This document shows, piece by piece, positions 59,392 to 64,000 of a DNA stretch of 64,000 nucleotides; position 1 is the stretch's first letter, and the number at the start of each line of letters is the position of its first letter. Under the pieces are notes generated by a model. It was given only the letters and a program-made list of their open reading frames with translations. It searched no databases and had not been told where the DNA came from. This DNA comes from Frankia sp. AgB1.9 (lineage in GTDB: Bacteria; Actinomycetota; Actinomycetes; Frankiales; Frankiaceae), in the NCBI RefSeq assembly GCF_016786355.1, contig NZ_JADWYX010000015.1:1-64000 (forward strand), given 5' to 3'. A program made the position numbers and the translations under genes.

Positions 59392-60759
59392 ATGACCACG
59401 ACAGGGCACCCGCAAGGCACCGCGGCGCTGGTCGAGCACATTCCGGCTCGATCGGAGCAACTGGGGCCACGTCCCGTGCTGGATGTGGTAATTCCCGTCT
59501 ACAACGAGGAAACTGACCTGGAGCCGTGCGTCACCCGGCTACGGCGGCATCTCGTCGAAACATTTCCTTATCCCTTTCAGATAACGATCGCGGATAATGC
59601 CAGCACCGACCGGACGCTGGCCGTCGCGAACCACCTCGAGGCGACGATTCCCGAGGTCGCCGTGCTGCACCTTGACGCGAAAGGTCGCGGCAGAGCGCTG
59701 CGCACGGCGTGGGGGCTGTCCCAGGCGCCGGTCCTCGCCTACATGGACGTCGACCTGTCCACGGACCTGCGTGCCCTGCTTCCCCTGGTCGCGCCGCTTA
59801 TTTCCGGCCATTCGGACCTGGCGATCGGCAGCCGGCTCGCCCCGGGCGCCCGGGTCGTGCGTGGCCCGAAACGCGAAGTGATCTCGCGTTGCTACAACCT
59901 GCTGCTGCGCCGCGCGCTGGCCGCCCGGTTCTCGGACGCCCAATGCGGATTCAAGGCGATTCGTCGCGATGTGGCCCGGGCGCTGCTGCCGCTCGTGCAG
60001 GACACCGGCTGGTTCTTCGACACCGAGCTGCTCGTGCTCGCGGAACGCTCCGGGCTGCGGATCTACGAGGTCCCGGTCGACTGGGTCGATGATCCGGACA
60101 GCCGGGTCGACATCGTGGCCACCGCCATGGCGGACCTGCGGGGGATCGCTCGTCTGGGCCGGGACCTGGCCACCGGCCGGCTGCCGGTGCGGGAGGTGCG
60201 CGCCCAGCTGGGCCGTCGCCCGCTGACCGCGGGAACCCAGGCGGCGACCGAGGCCACCGGCCAGCGTCAGCTGATCCAGCAGCTTGCCAGGTTCGGCGCG
60301 ATCGGCATCGCGAGCACCGCCGCGTACCTGGCGCTGTTCGTCCTGCTGCGCGGATGGTTCGGCGCGCAGGGCGCGAACTTCTTCGCCCTGCTGGTCACCG
60401 CCATCGCGAACACGGCAGCCAACCGGCGCCTGACGTTCGGGCAGCGCGGCGTCGGTGCCCGCAGCCAGATAGAGGGCCTGATCGTCTTCGGCCTCGGCCT
60501 GGCGCTCACGAGCGGTGCGCTAGGCGCGGTGCGGGCACTGGCGCCGGGAGCCGGCCGTGGTGTCGAGCTCTCGGCGCTGATCGCGGCGAACCTCATGGCG
60601 ACGCTGCTGCGCTTCGTCGCCTTCCGAGCGTGGGTCTTCCACCCGCGCCGAGCCGAGGCCGGCTCCAGCCACCCGCCGACCGGTCAGGAAACCGCCGAGC
60701 CGGTGCCGGGCAGTCTCTTCCAGCCCATCCGCCCGCGGAGCCCGCACAGCGACGAGTGA
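59392..60759 (+). CDS. GT2 glycosyltransferase fused to GtrA-like membrane domain
   Basis: 455 residues. The N-terminal GT2 domain has DVVIPVYNEETDLEPCV, IADNASTDRTLAVA, YMDVDLSTDL, AIGSRLAPGA and a GFKAIRRDVARALLPLVQDTGWFFDTELLVLAERSG segment, as in dolichyl-phosphate-mannose/glucose synthases. The C-terminal GtrA-like part has four helices (FGAIGIASTAAYLALFVLL and following). Such proteins make polyprenyl-phosphate sugars and present them at the membrane. The downstream GT39 protein is a natural user of that donor. The ATG giving MTTTGHPQ is used instead of an upstream one. Confidence 0.88.
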   Translation: MTTTGHPQGTAALVEHIPARSEQLGPRPVLDVVIPVYNEETDLEPCVTRLRRHLVETFPYPFQITIADNASTDRTLAVANHLEATIPEVAVLHLDAKGRGRALRTAWGLSQAPVLAYMDVDLSTDLRALLPLVAPLISGHSDLAIGSRLAPGARVVRGPKREVISRCYNLLLRRALAARFSDAQCGFKAIRRDVARALLPLVQDTGWFFDTELLVLAERSGLRIYEVPVDWVDDPDSRVDIVATAMADLRGIARLGRDLATGRLPVREVRAQLGRRPLTAGTQAATEATGQRQLIQQLARFGAIGIASTAAYLALFVLLRGWFGAQGANFFALLVTAIANTAANRRLTFGQRGVGARSQIEGLIVFGLGLALTSGALGAVRALAPGAGRGVELSALIAANLMATLLRFVAFRAWVFHPRRAEAGSSHPPTGQETAEPVPGSLFQPIRPRSPHSDE

Positions 60760-60961
60760 CCACGCGGCCGGGCACTGGGAGTGCCAACCCGCGCTCCTCT
60801 TCCCCGCCCGGCCCGGCATCGCGTTCTCGCTCGGCCCCGCTTCCCCGCCTGGTGTCGCTTCGCAGCCTGGCCCGGCCCGCACGAACTGGCCCAGCACTTA
60901 CCGCACCTGTCCGACCTGGCAGCTACTTCCCCGCCAATCACTGGAACTCGGAGAACGACCG

Positions 60962-63466
60962 ATGAGAGCGGACGAGGGCGCCTGGCGCGCCCCGCAACAC
61001 TCCCTTGACCCCTACGCCACCCAGCCGCCGCGGGCGAATCCCTATGCGGCGGACGCGAGCCAGACCGGCGGGATCGACGTCGTCGAGACCTGGCCGGGCC
61101 GGCAGGCCCCCGAGTTTCCACGTGACGGCGAGCGTCCCGTCGGTTCCGGCCCCGCGGACGGCGACGGCGAGCGCGGCGGCGACGGTTCCGGCGGTGGCGC
61201 AGGTGGCCGGGGTTCCGGCGGCGGGCGGCACGGCCGGCCCGGACGGTCCGGTCGGCTCCTGCGGGGCCGGCCCGACGACCCCCGCTGGGCCCGGCCCGCG
61301 CTGCTGGTCCTGCTCGCCGCGACGGCCGTCCTCTACCTGTGGGGCCTGGGCGCGTCCAACTACGGGAACAGCTTCTATGCCGCCGCCGTCCAGGCCGGGA
61401 CGAAGAGCTGGAAGGCCTTCTTCTTCGGCTCGATCGACGCGTCGAACTACATCACCGTCGACAAGCCGCCCGCCTCGCTCTGGATGATGGCGCTGTCCGG
61501 CCGGATCTTCGGATTCTCCAGCTGGAGCATGCTCGTTCCGAACGCGCTCTGCGGCGTCGCCTCGGTGGGGCTCCTCTACGGGGCGGTGCGGCGGGTGGCC
61601 GGGCCGGCCATGGGACTGCTCGCCGGCGCCGTGTGCGCGTTGACGCCGGTCGCGGTGCTGATGTTCCGTTTCAACAACCCGGACGCGCTGCTCGTCCTGC
61701 TGCTGGTCTTCGCCGCCTACTGCGTGACGCGGGCGCTGGAATTCGCCTCCTGGCGGTGGCTCACGCTGGCGGGCGTCCTCCTCGGCTTTGGCTTCCTCAC
61801 CAAGATGCTGCAGGCGTTCCTGGTGGTTCCGGCGTTCGCGCTGGCCTACCTGATCGCCGCCCCGACCGGGCTGCGGGCCCGGATCGGCCACGTGCTCCTC
61901 AGCGGGGTCGGCATCGTCGTCGGCGCCGGATGGTGGGTCCTGGCCACCATCCTGTGGCCGGCGAGCTCACGGCCCTACTTCGGCGGCTCCGGTAACAACA
62001 GCGTGCTGGGCCTCGCCTTCGGCTACAACGGCCTCGGGCGGATCTTCGGCGGCGACGGCAACGGCGGTGGCGGCGGCCGGCCGACCGGACAGGCTGCGGA
62101 CGCGCTGACCGCGCTCGGTTCCAACGCCTCCGGCGACGCGTCGACCGCGGCGGCCGGCGCGGCGGCGCGGGCAGCCGAAGGATTCGCGGGCGGAGCGCCG
62201 ACCGGCGCTGGCGGCGGTGGTGGCGGCGGCTTCGGTGGCGCGACCGGCATCACCCGGATGTTCAGCGACAACTTCGGGGCTCAGATCTCCTGGCTGCTGC
62301 CGGCGGCGTTGATCCTGCTGGTCGGGGGCCTGTGGGCGACCAGGCGGGCGCCCCGGACCGACCGGCTCCGCGCGGCGCTGGTGCTCTGGGGCGGCTGGAC
62401 GGTCGTCACCGCTCTCGTCTTCAGCTACATGAAGGGCACGATCCACGAGTACTACTCGGTCGCGCTCGCCCCGGGCATCGCGGGGACGGTCGCGCTGGGT
62501 GCGTGGTCGCTGTGGCAGACCCGTGACCGGCTGGTCAGCCGGGCTGTTCTCGCCGTGAGCTGCGGGGTCACCGCGGTCTGGGCCTTCGTTCTGCTCGGCC
62601 GCACCGACTGGCAGAGCTGGCTGCGCTACCCCGTCCTGCTGACCGGCCTGCTGGCCGCCGTCGTCCTGCTGGCCTGGCCGTGGCTGTCCAACCGTGAGGA
62701 CATCGACGCCCCGACCGGCCGGCTGACTCCGGCGCGCCGGGCGGTGGCCATCGTCGCGCTGGCCGCGGCCGCGTTCGGGACGGTCGGCGCGCCGGCCGCC
62801 TACGCGCTGGAAACCGCTTCGGTCGCGCACACCGGCTCCACTCCGCTCGCCGGGCCGGCGTCGGCCCGAGCCGGCGGCTTCGGCGGGCCGGGTGGCGGCT
62901 TCAACCCGGGCGCCGCTCGTGGCGCCGACGGGACCAACCAGGCTGGCTCCGCGCCTGGCGGTTTCCCCGGCTTCGGCGGTGCTGGCGGGCCGGGCGGCTC
63001 GGCCACCGGCGGTCAACCGGCTACTGGTAACGAGGCCTCAGCCGAAGGCGGGACCTCGGCCGAAGGCCAGACCGGGACAGCTGCCCGATCTGGCGGCGGC
63101 ATGGGCATGGACGCCCAGGCCGACAGCGCGGTGACGAAGCTTCTGTCGACGAACGCCGGCCTGTACCGCTGGGTCGCCGCTGTCAGCAGCTCGCAGTCCG
63201 CGGCCTCGTTGGAGCTGGGCAGCGGCGGCCTCCCGGTCATGGCGATCGGCGGCTTCACCGGCAGCGACAACGCCATAACCCTGGCCCAGTTCCAGAAGTA
63301 CGTGAAGGACGGGGAGATCCACTACTACCTCGGCGAGGGCGGCGGCGGCTTCGGTGGCGGCGGCAACGGCGTGATCAGCCAGATCACCACCTGGGTCGAG
63401 GCGAACTACTCGACCGTCACCGTCAACGGCCAGACCCTGTACGACCTGACCAAGCCGAAGTCGTAA
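60962..63466 (+). CDS. GT39/ArnT-type membrane glycosyltransferase
   Basis: 834 residues, ATG after GGAGAACGACCG. About 100 disordered Pro/Gly residues precede a first helix (LLVLLAATAVLYLWGL). The lumenal DKPP motif (ITVDKPPASLWMMALSGRIFGFSSWSMLVP) and many helices up to residue 620 give the GT-C fold. A Gly/Ala-rich loop (residues about 355-435) and a long Gly/Ser tail (about 630-740) are low complexity. A C-terminal soluble domain follows. It should transfer a sugar from a polyprenyl phosphate to a surface target. The GT2-GtrA gene just upstream would supply the donor. Confidence 0.88.
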   Translation: MRADEGAWRAPQHSLDPYATQPPRANPYAADASQTGGIDVVETWPGRQAPEFPRDGERPVGSGPADGDGERGGDGSGGGAGGRGSGGGRHGRPGRSGRLLRGRPDDPRWARPALLVLLAATAVLYLWGLGASNYGNSFYAAAVQAGTKSWKAFFFGSIDASNYITVDKPPASLWMMALSGRIFGFSSWSMLVPNALCGVASVGLLYGAVRRVAGPAMGLLAGAVCALTPVAVLMFRFNNPDALLVLLLVFAAYCVTRALEFASWRWLTLAGVLLGFGFLTKMLQAFLVVPAFALAYLIAAPTGLRARIGHVLLSGVGIVVGAGWWVLATILWPASSRPYFGGSGNNSVLGLAFGYNGLGRIFGGDGNGGGGGRPTGQAADALTALGSNASGDASTAAAGAAARAAEGFAGGAPTGAGGGGGGGFGGATGITRMFSDNFGAQISWLLPAALILLVGGLWATRRAPRTDRLRAALVLWGGWTVVTALVFSYMKGTIHEYYSVALAPGIAGTVALGAWSLWQTRDRLVSRAVLAVSCGVTAVWAFVLLGRTDWQSWLRYPVLLTGLLAAVVLLAWPWLSNREDIDAPTGRLTPARRAVAIVALAAAAFGTVGAPAAYALETASVAHTGSTPLAGPASARAGGFGGPGGGFNPGAARGADGTNQAGSAPGGFPGFGGAGGPGGSATGGQPATGNEASAEGGTSAEGQTGTAARSGGGMGMDAQADSAVTKLLSTNAGLYRWVAAVSSSQSAASLELGSGGLPVMAIGGFTGSDNAITLAQFQKYVKDGEIHYYLGEGGGGFGGGGNGVISQITTWVEANYSTVTVNGQTLYDLTKPKS

Positions 63467-63508
63467 CCCACTCACCCGCGGGCTTCGCCCAGCGGGGACG
63501 ACCCAGGG

Positions 63509-63541
63509 TGCTGGTGCCGGCGCGACTCGCCGGCACCAGCA
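63509..63541. terminator. Hairpin terminator between GT39 and LysR genes
   Basis: Perfect 14-bp stem (TGCTGGTGCCGGCG with CGCCGGCACCAGCA) around a CGACT loop, followed by a T-rich run. It lies 43 bases past the GT39 stop and serves both convergent genes. Confidence 0.8.
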
Positions 63542-63569
63542 TCTTTCTCGTCTGGCCTGCTGAGGAGCT

Positions 63570-64000
63570 CTAGGGCTGTTGAGGAGCCCAGGCCGCGGCC
63601 GCGGTGCGAAGGTGCTGGAGAAGGGCGGCGGTGGTCGGCGGGTCCGGCGGCTCGCCATGGACGGCGGCCGTCACCGTGCGGGCGAGACCGGGGATCTCCG
63701 TCACGCGGACTCCGGGGTGACGGTGCGACCGCAGACTCAGACCGGGCAATGTGGTGACGCCGAGGCCAGCGGCGACCAACGCCTGGACCGCCAGGTAGTC
63801 GTCCGTCGTGAAGGCGATGTCGGGGGAGAAACCGGCGGCGGCGCAGGACTGAACCAACGCGGTGCGACACCGTTCACAGCCGGCGATCCACCGCTTCGAG
63901 CTGTGGTCGACCAGCCGATCTCCGGGCATGTCCTTCGGAGTCACCAGATAGATCGGCTCGGTCAACAGCGGCACCCGACGCAGGCCGTCGTCAGTCGGCT
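63570..64000 (-). CDS. LysR-family regulator, C-terminal part (truncated by window end)
   Basis: The frame stays open to the last base, so the gene begins beyond the window. The visible part is the substrate-binding domain: DDGLRRVPLLTEPIYLVTPKDMP, then FSPDIAFTTDDYLAVQALVAAGLGVTTLPGLSLRS and ARTVTAAVHGE. These are LysR_substrate features. The DNA-binding N-terminus and the target gene are outside. Confidence 0.85.
   Translation of the reverse strand, partial: PTDDGLRRVPLLTEPIYLVTPKDMPGDRLVDHSSKRWIAGCERCRTALVQSCAAAGFSPDIAFTTDDYLAVQALVAAGLGVTTLPGLSLRSHRHPGVRVTEIPGLARTVTAAVHGEPPDPPTTAALLQHLRTAAAAWAPQQP

Overview
The window is about 70% G+C with GTG/TTG starts, tight ATGA-type gene overlaps and actinobacterial families throughout: XRE-DUF5753/DUF397, DUF3052, SigK/RskA, HelD-like helicase, DUF3516 helicase, and a ydaO-type riboswitch in front of a cell-wall hydrolase. 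These features fit a soil or plant-associated actinomycete. The AICE-type remnants and dispersed intergenic palindromes suggest a Frankia relative (Frankiaceae). That placement is inference; no rRNA or tRNA gene was seen.

Layout. 1-5.3 kb: the C-terminal end of a CPA2 cation/proton antiporter, then two regulator/target pairs (DHA2-type MFS exporter with TetR, zinc alcohol dehydrogenase with TetR), each with candidate operators in the divergent gap. 5.4-9.4 kb: a decayed integrated element with a large serine recombinase, a RepSA-like replication-protein fragment coupled to an unknown gene, a resolvase-like protein without the catalytic serine coupled to another unknown gene, and two near-identical hairpins. 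9.4-12.8 kb: a DUF397 protein coupled to an unknown 281-aa protein, and an XRE-DUF5753 regulator across a 1.4-kb gap. 13.5-24 kb: an EAL phosphodiesterase, a membrane cyclophilin, a pseudogene patch (AfsR/LuxR-like ATPase and hemerythrin remnants), an HNH endonuclease, a dTMP-kinase-like protein, a DUF218 protein, a lipoprotein, and two copies of a palindromic repeat.

24-30 kb: a DUF3516 DEAD-box helicase, a secreted transglycosylase behind a c-di-AMP riboswitch and a candidate Crp box, and a membrane-anchored PstS-like protein. 30-38.4 kb: an ion-homeostasis block in which an APC-superfamily permease lies directly upstream of kdpD-kdpE with no kdpFABC visible, followed by a small membrane protein and a CorA transporter. 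38.4-54.2 kb: mostly single housekeeping or stress genes, including a sensor kinase with a repeat-rich acidic leader, DUF3052, amidohydrolase, Nudix, thioredoxin, PPOX, two VOC proteins, a methyltransferase, an M50 protease-SRPBCC fusion, a solute-binding lipoprotein, a HelD-like helicase and an AraC regulator.

54.4-64 kb: sigK-rskA, an MprAB-like two-component pair, a GT2-GtrA glycosyltransferase, a GT39-type membrane glycosyltransferase, and a LysR regulator cut off by the window end. Potassium and c-di-AMP are a possible link between the riboswitch-controlled hydrolase and the APC-KdpDE operon, but only gene order supports it. The least conventional content lies in the decayed element at 5.4-9.4 kb, the APC-kdpDE operon, the M50-SRPBCC fusion, the dispersed palindrome family and the 72-bp tandem repeat at 43.7 kb.
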